Assembly: GCA_036003885.1 (NCBI GenBank) | Contig: DASYSA010000210.1 | Location: 1 to 10,680, forward strand | Source: DASYSA01 sp036003885 | Lineage (GTDB): Bacteria > Acidobacteriota > Blastocatellia > UBA7656 | DNA length: 10,680 nt | Reading direction: 5' to 3' | Part shown: one piece after another, positions 1 through 7,481 of the stretch | Layout: each line of letters starts with the position of its first letter | Position numbering within the stretch: the first letter of the stretch is position 1 | Made by a program: the position numbers and the translations under genes | Notes under the pieces: model-generated | What the model was told of the DNA's origin: nothing | Databases searched by the model: none | The model's input: the letters and a program-made list of their open reading frames with translations, nothing else

Positions 1-950
1 CCGGGAAGGAACGCCCATCGTCCGTAGTGGTAAGGAGCCCAACCCCAGGGCTCGTCCGACAACCAGGTCCACCCTGCGCGCGGCACCCACAGCCACTGGC
101 CGGACCGATACGGCGCCCAGCCCGCATTCACTCTCGGCACCCAGCAATAGCCATAGTCCCCAACGCTGCTCCATGAGCCATAACCACCAAGCTCGTTCGC
201 GCCGTAGAAGGAGTTGTAAGTCGTTTCCTGAATGGTCACGTAATCCGGCGAGGCGGCGGCGTTCGCGCGATCTATCGTCTGATCACGGTCGTAGGTCCAG
301 CGGTCCCAGTCGTCGCGTGAATTGTCGGCCACAACTTCGAGCCGTCCGTTGGCTGAAGTGTCAACCAGCAGCCGGTGACCTTCACGAACCTTGAAGCTGC
401 CATCCACTGTTGCGACCTCGGCCGATCCCTGGCGAATGATGACTTCAGAAGATTCTGACCCCCGGACGTTCACTCGATAAAGGCCGTCTTTTTCAAAGAC
501 GAGTGCGGCATTGGGCGTATCGACTTCAAATCTGGTGAAAGCGGCCCCGAAGCGCTCGAGGCGAATCGAGGCGGCGCCCTCGGTTATCTCGAACTGCGCG
601 ACTGTTGCGGTCAGATCCGCAATCGTGAGAGCAGTCTTTTCCGAGAGCCTGATATAGTTCCCGTTTCCCAACTGAAGTTCGGCGCGGCCGCCCTGGCCGA
701 CGTAGAGCTGATCGCCTTCAAGCAGCGGCAGATTTTGCATTACGTCTGCCCACTCGTCGACTCCGGCCCGCAAGAAAGAGACGTCGCCTTCAACGAACGT
801 GACTCGGGCGACTCGCTGAACTGGATCGTCGTCGACGTCTTCGGCAACAGTCTCCTGGTTGTCGTTTTCGATCGTTTGGGCGGCTACCGATGGTAGAGCA
901 CTTGAGGCGAGGAGACCAAGTGTGAGGATCACGGGGAGAGAGAGTTTCAT
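1..950 (-). CDS. Secreted FecR-domain / DUF6600-like protein, C-terminus cut by window edge
   Basis: The frame is open from the ATG at 948-950 to base 1 (316 codons seen, no stop), so the 3' end is missing. Residues 1-24 form a signal peptide (basic MK, a hydrophobic stretch, then an AxA-like SVAA cut site), so the product is exported. Residues 50-110 resemble a FecR domain: a VEGDVSFLR start, a LLEGDQLYVGQGGRAELQL core and an IRLSEKT turn. Residues 268-316 are tryptophan- and proline-rich, with repeated W-x-P and GWAPY...GxW units typical of the DUF6600 type. The start is backed by an AAAGAGGA ribosome site (958-965 on this strand) seven bases upstream. The function of this family is not well established; an envelope or surface role is likely from the export signal. 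It is not a typical FecR anti-sigma factor: the N-terminus is a cleavable signal and no sigma-factor gene is seen next to it. Confidence 0.85.
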   Translation of the reverse strand, partial: MKLSLPVILTLGLLASSALPSVAAQTIENDNQETVAEDVDDDPVQRVARVTFVEGDVSFLRAGVDEWADVMQNLPLLEGDQLYVGQGGRAELQLGNGNYIRLSEKTALTIADLTATVAQFEITEGAASIRLERFGAAFTRFEVDTPNAALVFEKDGLYRVNVRGSESSEVIIRQGSAEVATVDGSFKVREGHRLLVDTSANGRLEVVADNSRDDWDRWTYDRDQTIDRANAAASPDYVTIQETTYNSFYGANELGGYGSWSSVGDYGYCWVPRVNAGWAPYRSGQWLWVPRAGWTWLSDEPWGWAPYHYGRWAFLP

Positions 951-1249
951 GATCTGGTCCTCTTTGTGAAAAAAACTTTTTTATCGCACCGAACGACACA
1001 GCCCCGTGCAACGGTTATGCCGAGACGTACAGTTTCACGACGCTGACCTCGTAACCGTCGTCAAGCTATTCAGTCCAAAGGCGTAGATGGCTAGATGTCC
1101 GTCGATTACCGGCGAGCAATGAGATATCGCAGACATGAAAACTACACGAATTGGTGTAATTGGTGCGCGATAAAGGTAGCGATTAGACGATCCCGGGTGG
1201 GCAATGTCGTACTGGCTCAGTCTTGCCTGGCTGACAAGAGACAAAAGAG
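951..1249. other. Gene-free stretch upstream of the FecR-type gene
   Basis: These 299 bases lie between the stop of the VWFA gene and the start of the FecR-type gene, both on the minus strand. A 69-codon minus-strand frame (1035-1244) has no recognisable domain and no ribosome site, so I do not call it a gene. Visible items are an A7-C-T6 tract (969-982) in the FecR-type leader, an ACGACG/CGTCGT inverted repeat (1037-1042 and 1056-1061, 13-base loop), and a 9-bp tandem repeat listed separately. No convincing promoter for the FecR-type gene was found; TTGCAC (1006-1011, minus strand) lacks a good -10 at the right distance. Confidence 0.6.
1142..1165. repeat. Short ACACGAATTGGTGTAATTGGTG repeat-like element (split below 20 bases in text)
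   Basis: The unit AATTGGTG occurs twice in tandem (1149-1156 and 1158-1165, 9-bp period), directly after CTACACG. Read on the minus strand it is CACCAATTACACC followed by AATTCGTGTAG, which resembles the CCACGAATTACACGAAT element after glmS at 9518. Such strings look like degenerate members of one dispersed intergenic repeat family. This is inference from two copies only. Confidence 0.4.
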
Positions 1250-2422
1250 CTACCTTCGATAGCCGGGCCGCGCGCGAACCTGAACGCCCTTGCGCGAAAC
1301 CTCGACCCTGACCTTGCGGTACCTGCTATTCCTGGTGTCGTTAGCCAGGTAGTAACCGATCAAGTACTGCTTGCGCAGTTCTTCCGCGATAGCTCGGAAA
1401 GCCGACTGCGTTTCAGCGAAGTTGTCAGCGCCGAAGACCACCCCGCCGGTCAGCGAACAAAGGGTTTGCACATACTTGTTGGCTTCGCCGTATAGTTTGT
1501 CGAGCGACTCAGTTACCTCGTCATCCGGACCGGCTTCAGGTTCCTGACGTTTGCCGTTCACGATCACGACCGGCGGCACGGATCGCGAATTGATCTCAAT
1601 GCGCGGGCGATGCGTCCCGGGCACGCCGCTGGGATCGGGGCCGCCGTAGTCCGGTGGGAGCGGTATCCGCCCATCAACTTCAAACGGGAGCTTCGACTGC
1701 GGATGTTCAGCCTTCTGTTTCCGAACCGCGCTCTCGATCCACCATCGGGTGTCGAAGCGCACGACATAGATGACCGCTCCAATCTCCTCTGCGCGACGAA
1801 TTGTGTTCTCTCCGGAGGTTCCTACGCTCCCCAGATCGACGCCATCGCTGAAAAGGATGACGGCACGCGTTCCTTCTATATCTTTCAATTCGTTGAGTGC
1901 GCGATCTACAGATTCGTAAAGCAACTTTCCAAAGCCTGATTCGGCGCCGTTGACCGCTGCCTCAATTTCTGCTCGATCAGACGTGAAGTCGGTGAGACGA
2001 TGAATCTCATTGTCGAATGAGATCACCATCAAGCCGTCGGCAGGTTCGATCTCGCGAGCGAAAGCGATGGCGCAGTTCTGGATTGCCCGAAGTCTGTCTT
2101 GTGCAGTGTTCGAGGTGTCCAGGACAAGGACTGCATGAAACGGCTGCTTCAATGCGGCGAAAAGGGAGATTTCCTGACGCTTTCCGTCTTCGAAGACGGC
2201 GAAATCCTTTTGCGCCAGGTCGGTTATGATGGCGCCGGCTCGATCGGTGACAATCGCTGGAATCTGTACCAGAGTGGCGTTCAGCTTGAGGGTTTCTTCT
2301 GTAGCCGCCGGCCTGGCTTGCTCCTGTCCGAAGACGGCGCCATTTAGGCCGATCCCGTAGAGCAAAACCAGGCTCACGCAGAGAAACATGTGCCGGGCGC
2401 TATCCTTTGAGCATCTGTTCAT
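1250..2422 (-). CDS. Secreted VWFA-related domain protein (acidobacterial type)
   Basis: 390 residues. Residues 13-33 are a hydrophobic export signal. Residues 46-86 match the small module that precedes the VWA fold in the acidobacterial VWFA-related family (VTDRAGAIITDL, then DFAVFEDGKRQEI). The VWA fold runs from about 96 to 225 with a metal site built from LDTSNT (101-106) and FSDGVD (191-196). The usual D-x-S-x-S has Thr at the last position here. Residues 235-305 are a Pro/Gly-rich insertion. The C-terminus has the family signature LRKQYLIGYY (349-358) and RARPGY (383-388). The role is unknown; VWA domains usually bind protein partners through a metal ion. The annotated ATG has no clear ribosome site. 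An internal start at Met12 has AAAGGA 13 bases upstream, which is rather far, and would give a more standard signal peptide. The gene lies 70 bp downstream of hemD on the same strand, so co-transcription is possible. Confidence 0.85.
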   Translation of the reverse strand: MNRCSKDSARHMFLCVSLVLLYGIGLNGAVFGQEQARPAATEETLKLNATLVQIPAIVTDRAGAIITDLAQKDFAVFEDGKRQEISLFAALKQPFHAVLVLDTSNTAQDRLRAIQNCAIAFAREIEPADGLMVISFDNEIHRLTDFTSDRAEIEAAVNGAESGFGKLLYESVDRALNELKDIEGTRAVILFSDGVDLGSVGTSGENTIRRAEEIGAVIYVVRFDTRWWIESAVRKQKAEHPQSKLPFEVDGRIPLPPDYGGPDPSGVPGTHRPRIEINSRSVPPVVIVNGKRQEPEAGPDDEVTESLDKLYGEANKYVQTLCSLTGGVVFGADNFAETQSAFRAIAEELRKQYLIGYYLANDTRNSRYRKVRVEVSRKGVQVRARPGYRR

Positions 2423-2492
2423 GAAGCACTAATTCATAGTAACGCGTTGAATGAACGGGTTCCAGAGCAATTTGTTGCGCTGCAATCTGCGG

Positions 2493-3335
2493 TTAAGACT
2501 TGGAAAGGGAACTGGCGATGACTTCGATTAACGAGGCTGAGGTGTGAGTCTCCGGCTCTATAGGATTCTGCAATCCATACTGGCGGGCGGCCGCTGTGGT
2601 AACCGGCCCGATGCAGGCGACAAGACAGTTACGAAGCAATCGGGATAGATCCTGTGTCCCGACGAGCACGGCGAAGTTGGAGACGGTGGAGGGGCTGGTG
2701 AAAGTAATAGCATCTATAGCTCCTTCTTCGAGCAGGGCAATGATCCTTCCGCAATCGATACTGGGCCGGATCGTCTGATATGCCTCGACGGCCTCCACGT
2801 GTGCGCCGAGCCGGCCGAGTTCGGCGGGCAAGACTTCTCTCGCCACCCGGGCTCGGGGAATGAGAAACCGGACATCCGAGAGGGCATCCTTGCCGCCGGC
2901 GTACTCAATGATTGCCGCCAACGCGCCTTCCGACGTTGCCACCTCCGGGATTACGTCAGCTTCGACACCGGCTGAGATCAGCGCCTTCGCGGTTGCGGGT
3001 CCTATTGCGCACGTGACCAGACCGACGAGTGAAGTGACACCATCTGCTCGAAGCTGGTTCAGTCGATCGCAGAAAAAAGTCACGGCGTTTGAGCTGGCGA
3101 AAACGATCCAATCAAAGCTCTCTAAGCGGTTGATGGCTGAATCGAGGAGGGCCGGATCGCTCGGCCCCATGAAATCGATTGTTGGGCAGTGAATAACCGT
3201 GCCGCCGAGGGCCTCTATGCCAGCGGTAATCTCTTCAGACTGAGCGCGCGCTCTCGTCACCACAATCGCCCGCCCTTCGAGCCGCCGTCGTCGGGTCTTC
3301 GAACTCGTGTTGTCTTTATAGGTCGGACCCCTCAT
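2493..3335 (-). CDS. hemD: Uroporphyrinogen-III synthase
   Basis: 280 residues. This cytoplasmic enzyme closes and inverts ring D of hydroxymethylbilane to give uroporphyrinogen III, the branch point to haem, sirohaem and cobalamin. The family has weak sequence conservation, but the expected landmarks are present in order: VVTRARAQ (25-32), IVFASSNAV (77-85), CAIGPATA (109-116), IPRARVAREVLP (159-170), YQTIRP (186-191), TFTSPSTVSNF (211-221) and CIGPVTTAAARQYGL (241-255). Together they outline the two similar alpha/beta halves. The first 20 residues are a basic, family-atypical leader; no other ATG lies between it and the conserved core, and the ribosome site is weak. hemD often sits beside hemC or hemA, but no other haem gene is in this window; the downstream neighbour is the VWFA gene. 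Confidence 0.9.
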   Translation of the reverse strand: MRGPTYKDNTSSKTRRRRLEGRAIVVTRARAQSEEITAGIEALGGTVIHCPTIDFMGPSDPALLDSAINRLESFDWIVFASSNAVTFFCDRLNQLRADGVTSLVGLVTCAIGPATAKALISAGVEADVIPEVATSEGALAAIIEYAGGKDALSDVRFLIPRARVAREVLPAELGRLGAHVEAVEAYQTIRPSIDCGRIIALLEEGAIDAITFTSPSTVSNFAVLVGTQDLSRLLRNCLVACIGPVTTAAARQYGLQNPIEPETHTSASLIEVIASSLSKS

Positions 3336-3365
3336 TGCGCTCTATTCTCTCACTAACTGCCGTGG

Positions 3366-3394
3366 ATTTTATACTTGTGGGTTGCCTGAGACAA
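3366..3394 (-). promoter_or_regulatory. Sigma70-like promoter of hemD
   Basis: On the minus strand TTGTCT (3389-3394) is followed by a 17-base spacer and TAAAAT (3366-3371). The -35 box matches 4 of 6 and the -10 box 5 of 6 consensus bases. Transcription would begin near 3359 and leave a leader of about 24 bases before the hemD ATG. No start site has been measured. Confidence 0.6.
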
Positions 3395-3484
3395 CTCCGC
3401 AGACCGGGTCGCGACGCTAATTTGAGAAATAGTTCAGTTTATCCTTCCAAACTGTGTCAGGGCGCCTCCATGGGGTTGCTATAT

Positions 3485-3547
3485 GTGCCTGGGACTGGGA
3501 CTTAAGGAGCACGACCCCGGGTCCCACCGGTCAGACTCCGGAGGCAC
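3485..3547. other. Candidate structured element, three stems in 63 bases
   Basis: Three nested or adjacent helices can be drawn with no mismatch. P1 is GTGCCT (3485-3490) with AGGCAC (3542-3547). P2 is TGGGAC (3496-3501) with GTCCCA (3521-3526). P3 is CCGG (3527-3530) with CCGG (3538-3541) and a 7-base loop. P2, P3 and the closing strand of P1 follow one another without unpaired bases, as in a three-way junction. A second GGGAC (3491-3495) could replace the P2 5' strand and allow switching. The element lies upstream of the rightward promoter at 3574, so it is outside the predicted leader of the next gene. It could be a small RNA, a terminator-like or REP-like DNA element, or chance in GC-rich sequence. 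I recognise no known RNA family. Confidence 0.35.
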
Positions 3548-3573
3548 GCGCATCCTGTTACAAAGCTATTCTC

Positions 3574-3602
3574 TTGACTTGCCGATAAATTATTGATATA
3601 AA
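3574..3602 (+). promoter_or_regulatory. Strong sigma70-like promoter for the H1-like/TPR gene
   Basis: TTGACT (3574-3579), a 17-base AT-rich spacer and TATAAA (3597-3602) match the consensus at 5 of 6 and 5 of 6 positions. Transcription would begin near 3609, giving a leader of about 58 bases that ends in a GAGGA ribosome site (3658-3662). It may also drive yvcK, whose ATG is only 27 bases after the stop of the first gene. Confidence 0.7.
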
Positions 3603-3666
3603 AGCCTCACAAACTGGCGCGTGAGCAGGAGTTATAGCTGGTTCATTCTCAGCCATCGAGGAAAAG

Positions 3667-4752
3667 ATGAGCAGCCTTTTGACCAAAGTAAACAAGAGCC
3701 GCTCTCCTGCACCCCGGAAGGTGCTTGCCACGAAAGGCAAGAAGGCTTCAAGCAAGAAGCCTCAACGACCGGGCAAGATTACTGTCACACCTAAGTCTAA
3801 GAGACTCGCTCCGCCCAAACCCAGGAGAGTTACGGCAACGCCGGGCGGGAAGGCCGTTGCGCCGAGACCTGCAAAACCTGTTGCGAAGAAGGCATTGCCA
3901 GTCAAGACTGCACCCAAACAAGCGGTCAGGCGGCGACCCACGGTACCTGTGAAGAAGGCTTCTGCAAGGGCGAAGGCAGTTCCGGCTAAGACCTTCAAGT
4001 CAGCCAAGACTACGAAATCAGCCAAGGCTGTTAAGTCTGCCAAGACGGCTAAATCAGCGAGGGCTGCCAAATCAGCCAGGGCTGTTAGGCCAGCCAGGAC
4101 CGCGAAGTCGGCTAAGACCGCTCAGGTAGTCCGCAACGCCAGGGTCGTCAAAACAAAGTTCAGCAAACGATCGGCGGCTGCCAGAGCTGCCATTAAGGCA
4201 AGCCGGCTCCTTCCCAAGCCGCTTCCGCCACCGCCGAAAAAACCACCGTCCGCTAACGCTCTGGCCGCCGTTCGCGCATTTGAGCTGGCATTGAAGGTCT
4301 TCAATAGGCATGGATATGCCGAGGCCCGCACCGCGTTTGACGCTCTCCTCGAAAAGTTTCCCGATCAGGCCGAAGTCACCGCGGGAGCACGCACCTACGT
4401 GGCTATTTGCGAGCAGCGTTTGACCCGCGCGCCTTCCGTTCCTCGCGACGCCGAGTCTCTTTACGATCAGGGAGTGTTTCAGTTCAACAAGGGCAACACG
4501 CGCGAGGCTATCGATCTGTATGACAAGGCTCTCCGCGCCGACCCGCGAGCGGACCACGTATGGTACTCGCTGGCGGCCGCGTATGCCCGCCAGACGGACT
4601 CGTCAAAAGCCCTGGACGCGCTGCGCCGAGCCATCGGTATCCGTTCAGTTCACCGCTCTCATGCCAGGCGCGACCTGGATTTTGCCGGCCTCCGAACCAA
4701 CCATGACTTCCAGCAACTCACGGGATTTGGGTTCGACCTCCTGGACGAGTAG
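3667..4752 (+). CDS. Histone H1-like basic tail fused to TPR repeats
   Basis: 361 residues with two contrasting halves. Residues 1-190 are very basic and rich in Lys, Ala, Pro, Ser and Arg with almost no acidic residues, like the C-terminal tails of eukaryotic H1 and the bacterial H1-like proteins. Within it, residues 111-152 are seven consecutive six-residue repeats of the type KSAKTA or KSARAV. Residues 183-195 are a proline hinge. Residues 198-235 look like a degenerate TPR, 263-296 and 297-330 are two clear TPR units, and 331-352 (HARRDLDFAGLRTNHDFQQL) resembles the short closing segment often found after TPR arrays. There is no signal peptide or membrane segment, so the protein is probably cytoplasmic; the tail should bind DNA or RNA or other polyanions, and the TPRs a protein. 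The start has a GAGGA site and a strong promoter. The actual partner is unknown. It sits 27 bp before yvcK and may be co-transcribed with it. Confidence 0.85.
   Translation: MSSLLTKVNKSRSPAPRKVLATKGKKASSKKPQRPGKITVTPKSKRLAPPKPRRVTATPGGKAVAPRPAKPVAKKALPVKTAPKQAVRRRPTVPVKKASARAKAVPAKTFKSAKTTKSAKAVKSAKTAKSARAAKSARAVRPARTAKSAKTAQVVRNARVVKTKFSKRSAAARAAIKASRLLPKPLPPPPKKPPSANALAAVRAFELALKVFNRHGYAEARTAFDALLEKFPDQAEVTAGARTYVAICEQRLTRAPSVPRDAESLYDQGVFQFNKGNTREAIDLYDKALRADPRADHVWYSLAAAYARQTDSSKALDALRRAIGIRSVHRSHARRDLDFAGLRTNHDFQQLTGFGFDLLDE
3997..4122 (+). repeat. Seven tandem 18-bp coding repeats (KSAKTA hexads)
   Basis: Seven in-frame 18-bp units encode KSAKTT, KSAKAV, KSAKTA, KSARAA, KSARAV, RPARTA and KSAKTA. 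Neighbouring units differ mostly at third codon positions or by Lys/Arg exchange. The preceding VPAKTF (residues 105-110) may be an eroded eighth unit. The pattern suggests growth by duplication followed by selection to keep the basic charge. Confidence 0.85.
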
Positions 4753-4762
4753 ATCGATGCGT

Positions 4763-4776
4763 GAACAGGGCTGTTC
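4763..4776. promoter_or_regulatory. Short inverted repeat just before the yvcK start
   Basis: GAACAG and CTGTTC flank two bases (GG) and end three bases before the yvcK ATG. The arms are perfect. It covers the place where the ribosome site should be, and the only purine-rich match there is the weak CAGGG inside it. It could be an operator or a small RNA hairpin affecting yvcK translation. The GAAC...GTTC half-sites recall Gram-positive LexA boxes, but the spacing is six rather than four bases. Confidence 0.3.
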
Positions 4777-4779
4777 TTA

Positions 4780-5853
4780 ATGACAAAGGGAATCTCCGGT
4801 TTGCGAATTGTATCCATCGGTGGAGGTACCGGGTTATCGACTCTGCTGTCGGGGCTTAAGGCCTATGTCGGAGCCGAAGGTCTTGAAGCCGACTCAATCG
4901 AGAAGCTGACGGCCGTCGTTACAGTGACCGATGATGGTGGAAGCTCCGGCCGATTGCGCGAGGAGTTTCAAATCCTGCCGCCAGGGGACATTCGAAACTG
5001 CATGGTGGCGCTCGCTGAGGACGAACACCTCCTGACGAGGCTCTTTCAATACCGGTTTGAGTCCGACGGTGATCTATCAGGCCACAGCTTCGGAAACATC
5101 TTCGTTGCGGCGCTCGCGGGTGTGACGGGAGATTTCCTTGAGGCCATCAAGGTGAGCAGCGAGGTGCTTGCAATAAAGGGTCGCATCTATCCGTCGACTA
5201 TTGAGGATGTAACCTTGCTGGCGGAAGTCGAGGATGGCCGGATCGTCAGGGGTGAAACAAGAATTGTCGACTCTCGGTCCCGCATAAAGCGACTCTGGCT
5301 CTCGCGGGCCGACTGCCGCCCTCTTCCCGAAACCCTCGAAGCGATTAAAGAGGCCGACATCATTACTATCGGGCCTGGCTCCTTGTACACCTCGCTGATA
5401 CCAAACCTGTTGGTGCATGGCATTGTCGAAGCAATTAACAATTCAGCCGCACTGAAGGTCTACATTTGCAATATAATGACTCAACCGGGAGAGACTGAGG
5501 GCTTCAGCATCGAAGATCATTTGCGAGTCTTGTTCGAGTACAGCCCGGAGTTACAATTCGACTATGCGATCGCCAATTCCACACTGGTCACTAAAGCATC
5601 GCGGGAGAAATACCTTGCGGATGGCGCCGTCCAGGTAAAGTTCAAGGCCGAGCCGCCGCCTGGGACACCGGCGGAGCAGCGGATAAAGATTGATATCGAC
5701 GGAGATTCCAAACATACGATCCGTGTGATCCGTGAAGAACTTCTTAACGAGACCGGCCTCGTACGCCACGATCCGCAAAAGCTCGCGAAACTGCTATTGA
5801 AGATCCAGCGGGCAGAGAGAGCTTTGGCGCTCAGCATAGTTAACACGCAATAG
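4780..5853 (+). CDS. yvcK: YvcK/GlmR family UDP-sugar-binding regulator (CofD-like fold)
   Basis: 357 residues, about full length for the family. Conserved blocks are GGGTGLS (14-20), TDDGGSSGRLR (50-60), PPGDIRNC (67-74), GHSFGNI (101-107), GPGSLYTSLIPNLLV (198-212) and NIMTQPGETEGF (231-242). These mark the Rossmann-like CofD/UPF0052 fold and the YvcK branch rather than the F420-pathway transferase CofD. In Bacillus subtilis this cytoplasmic protein (also called GlmR) is needed for growth on gluconeogenic carbon sources, binds UDP-GlcNAc and influences GlmS activity. The gene lies directly upstream of glmU and glmS, which fits that role. It follows the TPR gene by 27 bp and has only a weak ribosome site, partly inside a small inverted repeat. 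I cannot tell whether the residues that contact UDP-GlcNAc are all kept. Confidence 0.93.
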   Translation: MTKGISGLRIVSIGGGTGLSTLLSGLKAYVGAEGLEADSIEKLTAVVTVTDDGGSSGRLREEFQILPPGDIRNCMVALAEDEHLLTRLFQYRFESDGDLSGHSFGNIFVAALAGVTGDFLEAIKVSSEVLAIKGRIYPSTIEDVTLLAEVEDGRIVRGETRIVDSRSRIKRLWLSRADCRPLPETLEAIKEADIITIGPGSLYTSLIPNLLVHGIVEAINNSAALKVYICNIMTQPGETEGFSIEDHLRVLFEYSPELQFDYAIANSTLVTKASREKYLADGAVQVKFKAEPPPGTPAEQRIKIDIDGDSKHTIRVIREELLNETGLVRHDPQKLAKLLLKIQRAERALALSIVNTQ

Positions 5854-6095
5854 CAGCCCGGCAAGGTCGATTTTCTTTACCTTCAGGAGAGAGTCCACCG
5901 GTATCTGGGTGGTTTCTGTCTGCTGACTATCGATTCCATGGCTCCGCTGGATATCAGCCCTGCCATCCACAAATTTCTCGCAACCGGGCTCAGGCTAAAG
6001 TAGAATCTCGTTATCCGCTCGCGCTGAAGCGCCGGCTGGTTGTCTGGTGGCTAAGGCGGGTTGGAGAAAATCAATAGATCGGATCGGATGGCGTT
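5854..6095 (+). other. Leader region between yvcK and glmU
   Basis: These 242 bases hold no gene. A CCACC/GGTGG stem (5895-5899 and 5908-5912, 8-base loop) is followed by a T-rich run and could be a weak terminator after yvcK. TAGAAT (6001-6006) is a plausible -10 box, but the -35 at 17 bases (TCGCAA) matches only 3 of 6. Just after it GCGCT and AGCGC (6021-6032, 2-base centre) form a small inverted repeat. Together these suggest, without proving it, that glmU has its own promoter. Confidence 0.4.
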
Positions 6096-7481
6096 ATGAC
6101 AGACGTTATGATTCTGGCGGCGGGACTGGGGACCAGGATGAAATCACGCCGCGCAAAAGTGCTTCACGAGATTGCCGGCCGTCCGCTTGTCTGCCACGTA
6201 GTCCGCGCGGCCTTTGAGTTGTCGCCGGAGACTCTCTTCGTTGTTGTGGGACACCAGGCAAGTGAGGTCGAGGGTGCCGTCCGGGATGAGGCTGCACGGC
6301 TGGTTGAACGTGGTTCGGCCAGTCCGGATCTTCAGTTCGTTCTTCAGCAAGACCAGAGAGGCACGGGCCATGCGGTGATGGCCGGCCGAGATAAACTGGC
6401 GGGCCGCCTCGATCCGGTCGTCATCGTGGCGGGCGATACCCCGATGATCGAGAGCGAGACGCTCAAGCGGCTGGTTGATGTGCATGCCTCGGAGAAGAAC
6501 GATGCGACTATGCTGACCGTGAAAATGGAGGATCCCACCGGTTATGGGAGGATAGTCCGCGATGTGGATGGGAGTTTTCTCCGTTGCGTCGAGCAGAAGG
6601 ACGGTTCACCTGAAGATCTCGCAGTGAAGGAGGTCGCCGTAAGCATTTACTGCTTCACCCCGGGCGCCCTCCTCGAGGGGCTGGACAGTCTTAAGACCGA
6701 CAACGCGCAGGGGGAATACTATCTGACGGATGTTCCCCGGATCTTGTTATCGAGAGGGCGACGGGTTGGGCTGGTCTGTCACGGCGACCCGGAGGAGGTG
6801 TCCGGGGTCAACACCCGCATCGAACTTGCGGAATTGGATCGCAAGCTGCGCGAAAGAACGCTGCGGCGTTTGATGCTCTCAGGGGTGACAATCGTCGACC
6901 CGGGCTCAACCTGCATACATCAGGATGTCCAGATAGGCCAGGATACAATAGTTCACCCCCAGGTGATCATCGAGGGCGACACTAGCATCGGTTCCGACTG
7001 CGTGGTCGAGTCATGGACGCGTCTCAAGAACTGCCGGATCGGCAATGGGGTGTCGATACGAAACTCGTGCGTGATCGAAGACAGTACTATTCGAGACGGC
7101 GCGACGATCGGTCCATTCGCCCGCTTGCGTATGCACAGCGACATCGGGGAGAAGGCCGGCATAGGCAACTTCGTCGAGGTGAAGAAGTCCAGGCTTGGCC
7201 GCGGCACAAAGGCGTCCCACCTGACCTATCTTGGGGACGCTACATTGGGTGAGCGGGTGAACATCGGGGCGGGCACGGTGACCTGCAACTATGACGGCGT
7301 GCGCAAGAATGAGACTATCATCGAAGACGACGTCAAGATCGGGAGCGACACAATGCTGGTTGCTCCTGTTCGCGTGGGACGCGGGTCAACCACAGGCGCC
7401 GGGTCGGTGGTGACAAAGGATATACCGCCCGACTCACTGGCAGTCGGCGTACCCGCTGTTGTGAAGAAGAAGCTGCGATAG
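6096..7481 (+). CDS. glmU: Bifunctional glucosamine-1-phosphate acetyltransferase / UDP-GlcNAc pyrophosphorylase
   Basis: 461 residues, the usual length. The C-terminal half acetylates glucosamine-1-phosphate with acetyl-CoA, and the N-terminal half joins the product to UTP, giving UDP-GlcNAc for peptidoglycan and other glycans. N-terminal nucleotidyltransferase marks: LAAGLGTRMKS (7-17) with Lys21, QQDQRGTGHAV (84-94), GD (113-114), EYYLTD (207-212) and GVN (237-239). The left-handed beta-helix starts near 265, with hexapeptide turns visible throughout. Acetyltransferase residues that match the E. coli active site are RLR (343-345), Lys363, His375, Tyr378, Asn389, NYDG (398-401), Lys404 and Ser417. 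The extended C-terminal tail of the E. coli protein is shorter here. The ribosome site is weak (GGATGG). The stop codon lies inside the first unit of an 11-bp tandem repeat. Confidence 0.97.
   Translation: MTDVMILAAGLGTRMKSRRAKVLHEIAGRPLVCHVVRAAFELSPETLFVVVGHQASEVEGAVRDEAARLVERGSASPDLQFVLQQDQRGTGHAVMAGRDKLAGRLDPVVIVAGDTPMIESETLKRLVDVHASEKNDATMLTVKMEDPTGYGRIVRDVDGSFLRCVEQKDGSPEDLAVKEVAVSIYCFTPGALLEGLDSLKTDNAQGEYYLTDVPRILLSRGRRVGLVCHGDPEEVSGVNTRIELAELDRKLRERTLRRLMLSGVTIVDPGSTCIHQDVQIGQDTIVHPQVIIEGDTSIGSDCVVESWTRLKNCRIGNGVSIRNSCVIEDSTIRDGATIGPFARLRMHSDIGEKAGIGNFVEVKKSRLGRGTKASHLTYLGDATLGERVNIGAGTVTCNYDGVRKNETIIEDDVKIGSDTMLVAPVRVGRGSTTGAGSVVTKDIPPDSLAVGVPAVVKKKLR

Noticed and set aside
1035..1244. 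69-codon minus-strand frame in the gap after the VWFA gene
   Set aside because: No recognisable domain, no ribosome site, and it overlaps the ACGAATT-type repeat; most likely chance.
2041..2056. GGTTCGATCTC string resembling a tRNA T-arm
   Set aside because: It lies within the VWFA coding sequence and no acceptor or anticodon arm can be drawn around it.
3527..3560. Resemblance to the conserved core of SRP (4.5S) RNA: GGTCAG followed by CCGGA
   Set aside because: The opposite strand lacks the AGCAG loop that pairs with it in the SRP RNA, and the tetraloop context does not fit.
4072..4557. 161-codon minus-strand frame opposite the TPR part of the H1-like gene
   Set aside because: It overlaps a gene with clear TPR homology, a promoter and a ribosome site; its translation has no family motifs.
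4763..4776. LexA box before yvcK
   Set aside because: GAAC and GTTC are separated by six bases; the Gram-positive type needs four, and no SOS gene is nearby.
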